Positions 1-6,481 of a stretch of 13,920 bases of DNA are shown here, one piece after another. The first letter of the stretch is position 1, and each line of letters opens with the position of its first letter. Both the position numbers and the translations under genes were made by a program. Below the pieces are notes generated by a model. The model ran no database searches. It was not told the origin of the DNA and saw nothing but the letters and a program-made list of their open reading frames with translations. The DNA is from Rikenellaceae bacterium (lineage in GTDB: Bacteria; Bacteroidota; Bacteroidia; Bacteroidales; UBA932), in the NCBI GenBank assembly GCA_900769905.1, contig CAAGIL010000235.1, positions 1-13,920 of the forward strand. Reading direction: 5' to 3'.

Positions 1-1041
1 AAGAGGCTTTCGAATGCGGAGAAGATTCTCTCTGCCCTGGCGAAGGCTTCCTCCGTGCTTTCGGAGGAGCAGGAAGGTCCCGGTCTCCCTGTGCTTTCCG
101 CCCTGAAGGAGGCCTCGAGGTCTCTGGACCACATTGCTTCCTGTCTGCCTGCCGCTTCATCCCTCGCTTCCCGCCTGGAATCCTCCAGAATTGAAATTGA
201 GGATATATGCGAGGAGCTGGATGCCGTGCAAAACTCAATTGACCTGTCGCCGAAAAGGCTCGAGGAAGTGGAAGACAGAATGTCTGAACTCTACTCCTTG
301 ATGAAGAAGCATTCCTGCAACAGCGTGGAGGAGCTCATTGAGATAAGGGACAAGTATTCTCTTTCAGTGAACGGAATCGAGGATATGGCGGAGGAACTCA
401 AGTCATTGATGCAGAAGGAGAAGGAGCTTGGGCAGCGTTATGCTGCCGTATGCGGTGGACTTACGCAGCAGCGCCGCAAGGCAGCCCCGGGACTGGCATC
501 CGAGATACGCTCCCTGCTGCACTTCCTGGAACTGGAAGGTTCCGACTTCGAGGTCAGCGTGGCTCCTTGCGAGCCTGGCCTGAACGGGGCCGACAGCGTT
601 CGCTTCCTCTTTTCCGCCAACGGGAGGGCTCCCGAGGAGTTGTCCAAAGTGGCTTCCGGAGGCGAGATTTCCAGGATTATGCTCTCCATCAAGGCCATTA
701 TGGCCAGGTTCCTGGGTATGCCTACCCTGATTTTTGACGAAATAGACACGGGAGTCAGCGGCAGCGTTGCCGACAAGATGGGCCGTATGATATGCTCAAT
801 GGGCAAGGATATGCAGGTATTCGCAATCACTCATCTGCCTCAGGTGGCTGCGAAGGGCAATGCCCATTATCTCGTGAGCAAGTCCGTCAATGCTGACGGA
901 CGCACTTCGTCCACTCTGCGCCGCATCGAAGGCGGAGACAGGGTAAGGGAGATTGCGAGGCTGCTCAGCGGCTCCACAATAAGCGAAGCTGCCCTCGCGA
1001 ATGCGGAGCAGCTCCTGAATGAAAAATCTGATTCCCTGTAA
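1..1041 (+). CDS. recN: DNA repair protein RecN, C-terminal part (5' end outside window)
   Basis: This is the C-terminal part of RecN, an SMC-like ATPase that acts at DNA double-strand breaks during recombinational repair. The frame is open from base 1, so the apparent GTG start at 55 is internal; 346 residues are visible and the Walker A half is missing. The left part, to about base 450, is rich in Glu, Lys and Leu and looks like the returning arm of the RecN coiled coil. The ATPase lobe follows. It has an ABC signature SGGEISR at 655-675, a Walker B segment PTLIFDEIDTGVSG at 721-762, and an H-loop-like ITHLPQVAA near 826-852. All are intact. The gene ends at TAA 1039-1041 and converges on the minus-strand group, 31 bases away. 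What lies upstream cannot be seen. Confidence 0.96.
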   Translation, partial: KRLSNAEKILSALAKASSVLSEEQEGPGLPVLSALKEASRSLDHIASCLPAASSLASRLESSRIEIEDICEELDAVQNSIDLSPKRLEEVEDRMSELYSLMKKHSCNSVEELIEIRDKYSLSVNGIEDMAEELKSLMQKEKELGQRYAAVCGGLTQQRRKAAPGLASEIRSLLHFLELEGSDFEVSVAPCEPGLNGADSVRFLFSANGRAPEELSKVASGGEISRIMLSIKAIMARFLGMPTLIFDEIDTGVSGSVADKMGRMICSMGKDMQVFAITHLPQVAAKGNAHYLVSKSVNADGRTSSTLRRIEGGDRVREIARLLSGSTISEAALANAEQLLNEKSDSL

Positions 1042-1068
1042 CTGTCCTAATAATCTGAAAAGACAGTT
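1040..1068. terminator. Inverted repeat between convergent genes, possible bidirectional terminator
   Basis: AACTGTC at 1040-1046 is the exact reverse complement of GACAGTT at 1062-1068. This gives a 7-bp stem with a 15-base A/T-rich loop. It starts inside the recN stop codon and lies just before the minus-strand stop at 1073, where a shared terminator would be expected. There is no clear T-run on either side and the stem is short, so a termination role is an inference from position. Confidence 0.35.
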
Positions 1069-1072
1069 CACC

Positions 1073-2299
1073 TTATAAAAGGCTTACCGTCAGGTCTGGA
1101 CGGTACACTATTCTTCTTACTGCAATGTTCTGCTTTCCGTCGGCTACATCGTAGTCGAAACGGAAATCTGACTGCAGGCCCTTGTGGGAGTATTCCGGAA
1201 GCCTTCTGGCCCAGCGCCTGCCGAAGCGCGCACTGGCAGCCACATAGTAGCGCACTGTATCATAGCCCTGGAAGGCAAAGGAGCCGGGCTCGCTCTGCAT
1301 CAGGGAGCGGTAGGCAATTATGAAATCCTTAACAGCAGGGTCTTCATAATCAATGAAATAGGAAGCGCATAGGCGGGTATTCGCCGTGTAGAGGTCGAAT
1401 ACATCCGGGCCTACGCAGTTGCGTACCCTGGAACTGCTGTAAAGGACTATGTTGTCCTGTATGGTAGATGCTATGCCTATGCCCCGTACTGCCTTGGTGA
1501 TGAAGGCATCGTTGTCCGAAGCTATCATAAGCCTGTATTTGCCCAGCGGTTTCTGGCTCAGTTCTTCCGCCGAGCTGATGCTCCTGAACATTACTCCTGC
1601 CTGTTGGAGCCTGGAAATGAGGTAAGCACTCTGCTCCCCGTTGCCCTGTACGGACACGTCTCTGATTACCACGACTTCGTCTCCCGCCATAGTTTCCTCA
1701 ATGAGCCAGTCGACCATCTCGTCGATCTGCCTTGTCCACGGCACTGGAGACTGGATGAGCCTGCCGTCCACAGTAAGGCCTGCTGCCTTGGGTTCGAGCG
1801 GCGAAACTATGGCCCTGCCCCTTCCCAACTGCGCGGACAGGGTTTGCAGTCCCTCATACTCCACCGGTCCTATGACCACATCCTGGCCGGAGACCAGGTC
1901 TCCGTCAAGGCTGAAGCCCGGCGCGGCACTGTCATAAACCCTGAGGTTCACCCTGATTCCCGACCTGCCCAGGTCGCGCACTGCCATAAGAGCACCGCTG
2001 TACATCTCAAGGAAGTTGGAACTCGGCTTCTCGTCCGATGCTTTCAGGGGGAGTATCAGGCTTACGTTCAGTTCGTCACTGAAGGCGTTCAGCCACAATT
2101 CGTCGCTGTCGAGGGTGTCGGCTGCGACAATCAGGTCTTTGCTTGTAATGACGCTGTCGATCTTGACGACGGCAGTGGTGTCGGCCTGGCTCTTCTTCTG
2201 GGCCTTTTTCTTGCCAGGGAACAGCCACCAGGAGTTCTGGGCCCCTGCACAGAGTCCCAGAAGGCAGAATGCCGTCAGCGATATGAGGATTTTCTTCAT
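1073..2299 (-). CDS. Exported protein with type 1 periplasmic-binding fold (substrate-binding-like), function unknown
   Basis: This 408-residue exported protein starts with a signal peptide (MKKILISL, a hydrophobic stretch, probable cleavage after AGA near residue 20). A basic linker rich in Lys and Gln follows (about 28-40). From about residue 75 to the end it resembles the type 1 periplasmic-binding fold of LivJ-like receptors: an N-lobe start LNVSLILPLKAS, a GALMAVRDL helix, a VVIGPVEYEG segment and a late FAFQGYDTVRYY segment. Related Bacteroidota proteins, as I recall, often carry LysM repeats before this fold; I see none here. No transporter permease or ATPase gene is nearby, so it may be a structural or regulatory envelope protein rather than a transport receptor. 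I chose the ATG at 2299. An in-frame ATG at 2359 would overlap the upstream gene and bury the signal peptide 20 residues in. It sits 11 bases after the glycosyltransferase gene. Confidence 0.8.
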   Translation of the reverse strand: MKKILISLTAFCLLGLCAGAQNSWWLFPGKKKAQKKSQADTTAVVKIDSVITSKDLIVAADTLDSDELWLNAFSDELNVSLILPLKASDEKPSSNFLEMYSGALMAVRDLGRSGIRVNLRVYDSAAPGFSLDGDLVSGQDVVIGPVEYEGLQTLSAQLGRGRAIVSPLEPKAAGLTVDGRLIQSPVPWTRQIDEMVDWLIEETMAGDEVVVIRDVSVQGNGEQSAYLISRLQQAGVMFRSISSAEELSQKPLGKYRLMIASDNDAFITKAVRGIGIASTIQDNIVLYSSSRVRNCVGPDVFDLYTANTRLCASYFIDYEDPAVKDFIIAYRSLMQSEPGSFAFQGYDTVRYYVAASARFGRRWARRLPEYSHKGLQSDFRFDYDVADGKQNIAVRRIVYRPDLTVSLL

Positions 2300-2310
2300 T
2301 TGCTTATCTT

Positions 2311-3438
2311 TTAAAGACTGTTGATGAATTCCACAAGGTCCTTGCAGAATCTGTTCCAACTCAGCCTCTCGTTTTCCTTTTTGATGTTCTCCACCATGCT
2401 TTCGCGCAGGGCTGGCTCGTCGAAGTAGCGCTCAATCGCGGCTGCAACGCACTCAGGTGTACATTCTTCGCAGACGAGGCCCGTGCCCCTTTCTCCTATT
2501 GTCTCCTTGAGTCCGCCCACGTCGGTGACCACCATAGGCACTTCGAAGTGGTTGGAAACCGCGCTGATGCCGCTTTGGGTGGCGCTGCGGTAAGGCAGCA
2601 CCGTGAGGTCGGCGGCGGAGAAATATTTCTTCACCTCGGAATCCCTGATGTACTGGGGGAAGAGGTGGATGCGGGACGGATCAGGGTCCTGGTCGATCAG
2701 CTCCCGGTACTTGTCGAAGGAGCCGTAAGGCTCACCGGCAATGATGAGGCGATAGCGTCCGTCCAGAAGCCGCAGCGCCCTGAGCAGGATGTCAAGCCCC
2801 TTGTATTCGCGTATCAGGCCGAAGAACAGCAGGTTGCGGCTGCCTTCCTGCTTCGGGAGCCCCAGCAGCTGCTCCGCCTCGTCCCTCCCGAGTTTGGCTC
2901 CGAAGTGGTTATAAACGGGGTGGGGGAGCACGGTGTAGCGCGCATCCGGGCGTATTTTCAGAAGGTCGGAGGCGACTTCTCCGCAAAGGGTCACGCAGCC
3001 GTCCAGAGCCTTGAGGTACCAGGATGTGAAGGGCCTGTCGAAGAAATGCGGCTCGTGCGGGATGACATTGTCCAGTATGCCTATGGTCTTGCATCCGCGG
3101 GGCATCTTCCTTGCGACGCTGCCCAGGGACGGGGCGAACCAGGACATCCAGTAGCGCATAATCAGCACATCAGGCCCCCAGCCGGCGATTTCCCTTGCGG
3201 CCCTGCCCCAGCTAAAAGGATTGGCCGTATCCAGCAGAGCCTGCGACTCTACGGGTACGGCCTCATCTTCCGGCGTGACGTACTGCGTCTTGCCCGGGAA
3301 AAGCAAATCAGGATACTGTCTTGTAAAATTGAAGGCACGCACTTCGTGCTCCCTGCCCAATTCAGAAATGAGGTTGGCGTTGAACTGGGCTATGCCTCCC
3401 CTGAAGGGGTAGAAACAGGACAGTACCGCTATCTTCAC
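2311..3438 (-). CDS. Glycosyltransferase family 4 (GT-B fold)
   Basis: This 375-residue protein looks like a cytoplasmic GT-B glycosyltransferase that moves a sugar from a nucleotide-sugar donor to an unknown acceptor. The N-terminal lobe begins MKIAVLSCFYPFRGGIAQF, with the glycine-rich loop (about residues 12-16) typical of GT4 enzymes. The C-terminal lobe has NLLFFGLIREYKGLDILLRA (about 202-221) and a donor-side region ending VPMVVTDVGGLKETI (300-314). Between them, where most GT4 enzymes carry the EX7E double-glutamate motif, this one has SATQSGISAVSNHFEVP (285-301). I know that pattern from a sub-branch of the family. The start is GTG at 3438, supported by a good Shine-Dalgarno and by MKIAVLS being the normal family start. 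It lies 12 bases after the lipoprotein gene, so it is probably co-transcribed with it. Donor and acceptor cannot be inferred. Confidence 0.88.
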   Translation of the reverse strand: MKIAVLSCFYPFRGGIAQFNANLISELGREHEVRAFNFTRQYPDLLFPGKTQYVTPEDEAVPVESQALLDTANPFSWGRAAREIAGWGPDVLIMRYWMSWFAPSLGSVARKMPRGCKTIGILDNVIPHEPHFFDRPFTSWYLKALDGCVTLCGEVASDLLKIRPDARYTVLPHPVYNHFGAKLGRDEAEQLLGLPKQEGSRNLLFFGLIREYKGLDILLRALRLLDGRYRLIIAGEPYGSFDKYRELIDQDPDPSRIHLFPQYIRDSEVKKYFSAADLTVLPYRSATQSGISAVSNHFEVPMVVTDVGGLKETIGERGTGLVCEECTPECVAAAIERYFDEPALRESMVENIKKENERLSWNRFCKDLVEFINSL

Positions 3439-3444
3439 GGCTTT

Positions 3445-3448
3445 TCCT
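3445..3448 (-). promoter_or_regulatory. Shine-Dalgarno for the GTG-started glycosyltransferase
   Basis: On the minus strand AGGA sits 6 bases before the GTG at 3438, directly after the stop codon of the upstream gene (3451-3453). No in-frame ATG exists between that stop and the GTG. This supports GTG as the true start. Most starts in this window lack such a site. Confidence 0.6.
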
Positions 3449-3450
3449 GA

Positions 3451-4065
3451 TTATTTCTGGCTGTTCTTCTCCTTGACGTAGGCGGCGTTGAGGCCTTCGA
3501 GGAGGGTGTCAGTGATGTCGAGGTCCGGATCACCGGCAACTACAGGGGCTGCAAGAATGTCGCCCTGGGTGGCGATGATCATCGCATACTTCTTCTCGGC
3601 GTTGAACTCCTGAATGTAATTGTTGATGGCATCGGCGAGCTGGTTCATCATAACCTGCTGCTCCTCGAGAATCTCCTGCTGCTTCTGGGCTGCATAGTTC
3701 TCGAAGCTCTGCTGCTGCTCGATGAGCTTCTGGTTCTGAGTCTGGGCAACGGACTGGGTGAGGAGACCCTTGTTGAGTTTGTCGCTGAAGGCGTTGATGT
3801 CCTTCTCAAGCTTGTTACGGCGACGGGTAACTTCCTGGTTGATGCTGTTGATCTTGGTCTCCACTACGCTGCGGAGCTCGTTTGCCATATCGTAATCGCG
3901 CAGGATGGTGTCAAGGTTGAAATAGACAATGGCGCCCGGTGCGGCTGCAACTTCTTCAGCCTGGGCGTTATCTGTTGCGTTCTGGTTGTTGGAGCTGTTG
4001 CAGCTTACGAGGGTGAGCGAGAGTCCTGCGAGGACTGCGGCGCTGAGAATAAATGCTTTCTTCAT
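3451..4065 (-). CDS. OmpH/Skp-family lipoprotein (periplasmic chaperone-like)
   Basis: This 204-residue protein belongs to the OmpH/Skp family, whose soluble members hold unfolded outer-membrane proteins in the periplasm. It has a lipoprotein signal peptide ending LVSC, so Cys22 should be lipidated. The residues after Cys22 (NSSNNQ) carry no acidic run, which argues against the Bacteroidota surface-export signal and for periplasm-facing anchoring. The mature part opens with AIVYFNLDTILRDYDM, the usual OmpH first strand and helix. A long Gln/Glu-rich coiled coil follows (about 75-165), then a returning segment KKYAMIIATQGDILAAP and a final LDITDTLLEGLNAAYVKEK. I chose the ATG at 4065 because it places the signal peptide at the terminus; an upstream in-frame ATG at 4095 would add ten charged residues. 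A second, soluble OmpH lies at 9108-9665. Chaperone function is inferred from family. Confidence 0.88.
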   Translation of the reverse strand: MKKAFILSAAVLAGLSLTLVSCNSSNNQNATDNAQAEEVAAAPGAIVYFNLDTILRDYDMANELRSVVETKINSINQEVTRRRNKLEKDINAFSDKLNKGLLTQSVAQTQNQKLIEQQQSFENYAAQKQQEILEEQQVMMNQLADAINNYIQEFNAEKKYAMIIATQGDILAAPVVAGDPDLDITDTLLEGLNAAYVKEKNSQK

Positions 4066-4102
4066 TTGTTGTATTTTCTTTGTTTTTATTTTCAATCCAG
4101 TC

Positions 4103-4118
4103 TATGCCGGGCGGCATA
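4103..4118 (-). other. Stem-loop in the leader of the OmpH lipoprotein gene
   Basis: TATGCC and GGCATA form a perfect 6-bp stem around a 4-base loop (GCCC on the minus-strand RNA). It stands out as a G/C patch in an otherwise A/T-rich 69-base gap. No T-run follows on the minus strand, so it is not a classic terminator for pdxJ. If transcription starts at the -7 box at 4126-4133, this hairpin would sit at the very 5' end of the mRNA. Its role is unknown. Confidence 0.45.
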
Positions 4119-4125
4119 TAAAATG

Positions 4126-4133
4126 CAAATGTA
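4126..4133 (-). promoter_or_regulatory. Bacteroidota -7 box (TACATTTG), candidate promoter for the OmpH lipoprotein gene
   Basis: The minus strand reads TACATTTG here, a full match to TAnnTTTG, in the gap just after the pdxJ stop codon. No TTG lies at the usual 19-21 base spacing upstream, so the -33 half is weak. Start of transcription would be near 4120, giving a leader of about 55 bases. It would let the lipoprotein, glycosyltransferase and binding-protein genes be expressed apart from pdxJ. Confidence 0.4.
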
Positions 4134-4134
4134 G

Positions 4135-4854
4135 TCAAAAATTATTAATTTCCGAGAGATACTTCCCTATAGTTGTCTCAAGACCCATGTACAGGGCATC
4201 GCAAATGAGGGCGTGGCCTATGCTAACCTCGTCGGTCCAGGGGATGGTGCGGATGAAGTATGCAAGGTTGTCGAGGTTGAGGTCGTGGCCCGCGTTGAGC
4301 CCGAGCCCGAGTTCGCGCACCGCCTCCGCCGTGCGAAGGTACGGCTCTATCGCCTCCTCCGGATTGCGCCCGTATCCTTCCGCGTACGCCGCGGTGTACA
4401 GTTCCACCCTGTCGGCGCCGCAGAGCATCGCGCCCTCTGCCATTGCGGGGTCCGGATCTATGAATATCGATGTGCGTATGCCTCTGTCCTTGAATGACTT
4501 GCACACTCTCGTGAGGAAGGATCTGTTGCGTATGGTGTCCCAGCCGGCGTTGGAGGTAAGTGCATCCGGGGCATCCGGCACCAGAGTGACCTGGTCCGGA
4601 ACGACCTCGCACACGAGCGCCGTGAAACTGCCGGTGGGGTTGCCTTCAATGTTGAACTCCGTACGGATTTCCGGCCTTAGCCGGCGTACGTCCGAATAAC
4701 GTATGTGCCTCTCGTCCGGGCGCGGGTGCACCGTGATGCCTTCCGCCCCGAAACGCTCGCAGTCGAGGGCTGCCTTCAGGACATCCGGCTGATTGCCTCC
4801 ACGCGAATTGCGTATGAGGGCAATCTTGTTTATATTGACACTGAGTCTGGTCAT
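4135..4854 (-). CDS. pdxJ: Pyridoxine 5'-phosphate synthase PdxJ
   Basis: PdxJ condenses 3-amino-2-oxopropyl phosphate (1-amino-acetone 3-phosphate) with 1-deoxy-D-xylulose 5-phosphate to form pyridoxine 5'-phosphate, the last ring-forming step of DXP-dependent vitamin B6 synthesis in the cytoplasm. The 239 residues cover the whole TIM-barrel enzyme. Recognisable elements, in order, are LSVNINKIALIRNSRGG (4-20), ITVHPRPDERHI with His43 and His50 (40-51), FNIEGNPT with Glu70, DQVTLVPD, ADRVELYT with Glu151, LNAGHDLN with His190 (186-193), and VSIGHALICDALYMGL (210-225). Relative to E. coli the early VNIDHIA is VNINKIA, which I recall as normal for Bacteroidales. The start ATG at 4854 gives the standard N-terminus. 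The gene diverges from nadK across a shared 70-base promoter region and is the first gene of the minus-strand group. Confidence 0.97.
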   Translation of the reverse strand: MTRLSVNINKIALIRNSRGGNQPDVLKAALDCERFGAEGITVHPRPDERHIRYSDVRRLRPEIRTEFNIEGNPTGSFTALVCEVVPDQVTLVPDAPDALTSNAGWDTIRNRSFLTRVCKSFKDRGIRTSIFIDPDPAMAEGAMLCGADRVELYTAAYAEGYGRNPEEAIEPYLRTAEAVRELGLGLNAGHDLNLDNLAYFIRTIPWTDEVSIGHALICDALYMGLETTIGKYLSEINNF

Positions 4855-4876
4855 AACATAATTACCATTTAGAACA

Positions 4877-4884
4877 CAAAAATA
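4877..4884 (-). promoter_or_regulatory. Bacteroidota -7 box (TATTTTTG), candidate pdxJ promoter
   Basis: On the minus strand the sequence is TATTTTTG, a full match to TAnnTTTG. It lies 22 bases upstream of the pdxJ ATG (4854), which would give a leader of about 15 bases. No TTG is present 19-21 bases upstream, so the -33 part is poor. The whole gap is A/T-rich, which raises the chance of a random match. Confidence 0.45.
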
Positions 4885-4915
4885 CTGAAATATTTTGTAA
4901 AAATTCTTACATTTG
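4885..4915 (+). promoter_or_regulatory. Candidate nadK operon promoter (-33 CTG, -7 TACATTTG)
   Basis: TACATTTG at 4908-4915 fully matches the Bacteroidota -7 element TAnnTTTG. CTG at 4885-4887 lies 20 bases before it, at the spacing expected for the -33 TTG, with one mismatch. Only nine bases separate the -7 box from the nadK ATG at 4925, so the transcript would start almost on the start codon. The -33 position directly abuts the opposing pdxJ -7 box. Confidence 0.5.
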
Positions 4916-4924
4916 GCGTTTAAT

Positions 4925-5749
4925 ATGAAATTGGCCTACTACATAAAAGATGACAAGCTCTCTGCCGACGGCAGGGCATCGGCGCTGATAGAGGATATCG
5001 CTGCAAGCGGATTCGGCCTCTACAGGGTTTTTGATGCTGCCGGGGTGGAAGCGGGGACGGATGCGCTCCTGAGCCTCGGGGGCGACGGCACTTTCCTGAG
5101 TGCCGCGAGAATTGCCGTGCCCTGCAGCCTGCCCGTGCTCGGCGTGAACTTCGGCAGGGTCGGCTTCCTTTCAGACATAGAGCCGGAACGCGTGACCGAA
5201 GCCCTGAAGGAGGGGCTCTTCACCGTTCAGGACAGGGATCTGCTCCAGGTGAAATGCTCCCTGGAAGGGGATGCCGGGTACTGGCCCTTCGCCCTCAACG
5301 AGACCAGTGTGTCCAGGGTCAGCGCTTCCATGCTGGGAATAGACGTGAAGGTGGACGGGGTTGCCCTGCCTACCTACTGGTCCGACGGCCTGCTGGTCGC
5401 CACAGGCACCGGTTCCACCGCGTATTCCCTGAGTGTCGGAGGCCCTATCTGCACCCCGGATGCCAAGGTGTTCATCGTGTCGCCGGTTTCTCCCCACAAC
5501 CTCAATCTCAGGCCCCTTATCGTGCCACATACCTCGTTGATTTCCATTTCTTTGCGTTCCCGCCACGGGAGTGCGCTGCTGTCTTTGGACAACCGCACCT
5601 ACCCCATCAGCGCGGAGGAGAGCCTGGAGGTCAGCCTTGCGGCCGTGAAGCTCAGGAGGATGTGCCTGCAGAAGTCCAATTTTTTCAATGCGCTCCGCAG
5701 CCGTCTTTTCTGGGGAGAAGACGTGCGCAACGGAAGCGAAAGCAGATGA
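4925..5749 (+). CDS. nadK: NAD kinase
   Basis: NadK phosphorylates NAD to NADP in the cytoplasm and is the only known bacterial route to NADP. The 274-residue protein has the family signatures in order: LGGDGTFLSAAR (51-62, with the GGDGT nucleotide loop), GVNFGRVGFLSD (73-84), ALNETSVSR (123-131, with the NE pair), SDGLLVATGTGSTAYSLSVGGP (153-174, substrate-binding and catalytic region) and the late SLDNRTYPI stretch. The C-terminus FFNALRSRLFWGEDVRN is a form I know from Bacteroidota enzymes. I chose ATG 4925 because MKLAYYIKDD aligns with the usual first strand; a TTG at 4913 would add four residues and lies inside the promoter box. It is the first gene of the plus-strand operon, with uppS four bases after its stop. 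It seems complete and unremarkable apart from its very short predicted leader. Confidence 0.96.
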   Translation: MKLAYYIKDDKLSADGRASALIEDIAASGFGLYRVFDAAGVEAGTDALLSLGGDGTFLSAARIAVPCSLPVLGVNFGRVGFLSDIEPERVTEALKEGLFTVQDRDLLQVKCSLEGDAGYWPFALNETSVSRVSASMLGIDVKVDGVALPTYWSDGLLVATGTGSTAYSLSVGGPICTPDAKVFIVSPVSPHNLNLRPLIVPHTSLISISLRSRHGSALLSLDNRTYPISAEESLEVSLAAVKLRRMCLQKSNFFNALRSRLFWGEDVRNGSESR

Positions 5750-5753
5750 CTAT

Positions 5754-6461
5754 ATGAATAAACCAGACAAACTTCCGATACACGTTTCCCTGATTATGGA
5801 CGGCAACGGCCGTTGGGCCGAAATGCGCGGCAAGCAGAGGGTTTACGGCCATTTCGAGGGCGTGGAAAGTGTGCGCGCCGTGATGGAGACTTCCGTGAAG
5901 CTGGGCATCGGATACGTGTCCTTCTTCGCTTTCTCCGAGGAGAACTGGGCCCGTCCGGAGGACGAGGTCGGCACGCTTATGGAGCTGATGGGCAAGGCGA
6001 TGTGCGCCGAGCTCCCTACCTTTATGAAATACAATGTCAGGTTCCTGGTGCTGGGCAACCGGGAGCGTCTGGGTGCGGAACTCCTGTCCACGATTGACGA
6101 GGTGTGCGCCAGGACCGCTGCAAATACAGGGCTGACGATGATATTGATGCTGAGCTACAGCGGCAGGTGGGATATTCTGCAGGCTGCACGGAGAATGGCA
6201 CACGATTTGAAAAATAAGCCCGATTGTGACTTGGAAGCGGCAGATTTCAGCCGTTACCTCGTGACTGACGGAATCCCGGACCCGGACCTGCTTATCCGGA
6301 CCTCGGGGGAGAAGAGGATCAGCAATTATTTTCTCTGGCAGAGCGCATATACGGAATTCGTCTTTACGGACGTCCTATGGCCTGATTTCAGGGAGGAAGA
6401 ATACCTCAAGGCGCTGGAAGAATACGCTTCTCGTGACCGTCGTTTCGGAAAAGTCAAATAA
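5754..6461 (+). CDS. uppS: Isoprenyl transferase (undecaprenyl diphosphate synthase)
   Basis: UppS is a cis-prenyltransferase that extends farnesyl diphosphate with isopentenyl diphosphate to make the C55 lipid carrier precursor used for peptidoglycan and surface glycan synthesis. It acts at the cytoplasmic face of the inner membrane. The 235 residues contain HVSLIMDGNGRWA (10-22, catalytic Asp16), the GH and Arg residues that bind diphosphate (about 29-41), FFAFSEENWARPEDE (57-71), LSYSGRWDI (133-141) and the closing DPDLLIRTSGEKRISNYFLWQSAYTEF (176-202). All signature residues are present and the length is normal. The ATG at 5754 gives the standard short N-terminus; an upstream in-frame start would overlap nadK. 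The gene follows nadK by four bases and precedes bamA by 20, so co-transcription is likely. Product chain length is inferred from family. Confidence 0.96.
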   Translation: MNKPDKLPIHVSLIMDGNGRWAEMRGKQRVYGHFEGVESVRAVMETSVKLGIGYVSFFAFSEENWARPEDEVGTLMELMGKAMCAELPTFMKYNVRFLVLGNRERLGAELLSTIDEVCARTAANTGLTMILMLSYSGRWDILQAARRMAHDLKNKPDCDLEAADFSRYLVTDGIPDPDLLIRTSGEKRISNYFLWQSAYTEFVFTDVLWPDFREEEYLKALEEYASRDRRFGKVK

Positions 6462-6481
6462 AAGGATTATATTTGCAGATT

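Noticed and set aside
55..57. GTG as the start of the first gene
   Set aside because: The same frame is open back to base 1 and the product matches only the C-terminal part of RecN, so the gene begins outside the window.
2300..2359. Longer N-terminus for the binding-fold protein (start at 2359)
   Set aside because: It would overlap the glycosyltransferase 3' end by 49 bases and place 20 polar residues before a clear signal peptide.
2548..3450. 300-codon plus-strand open frame opposite the glycosyltransferase, and a 236-codon one at 1604-2314
   Set aside because: The minus-strand products have clear domains and correct starts; the plus-strand frames have no recognisable motif and no leader.
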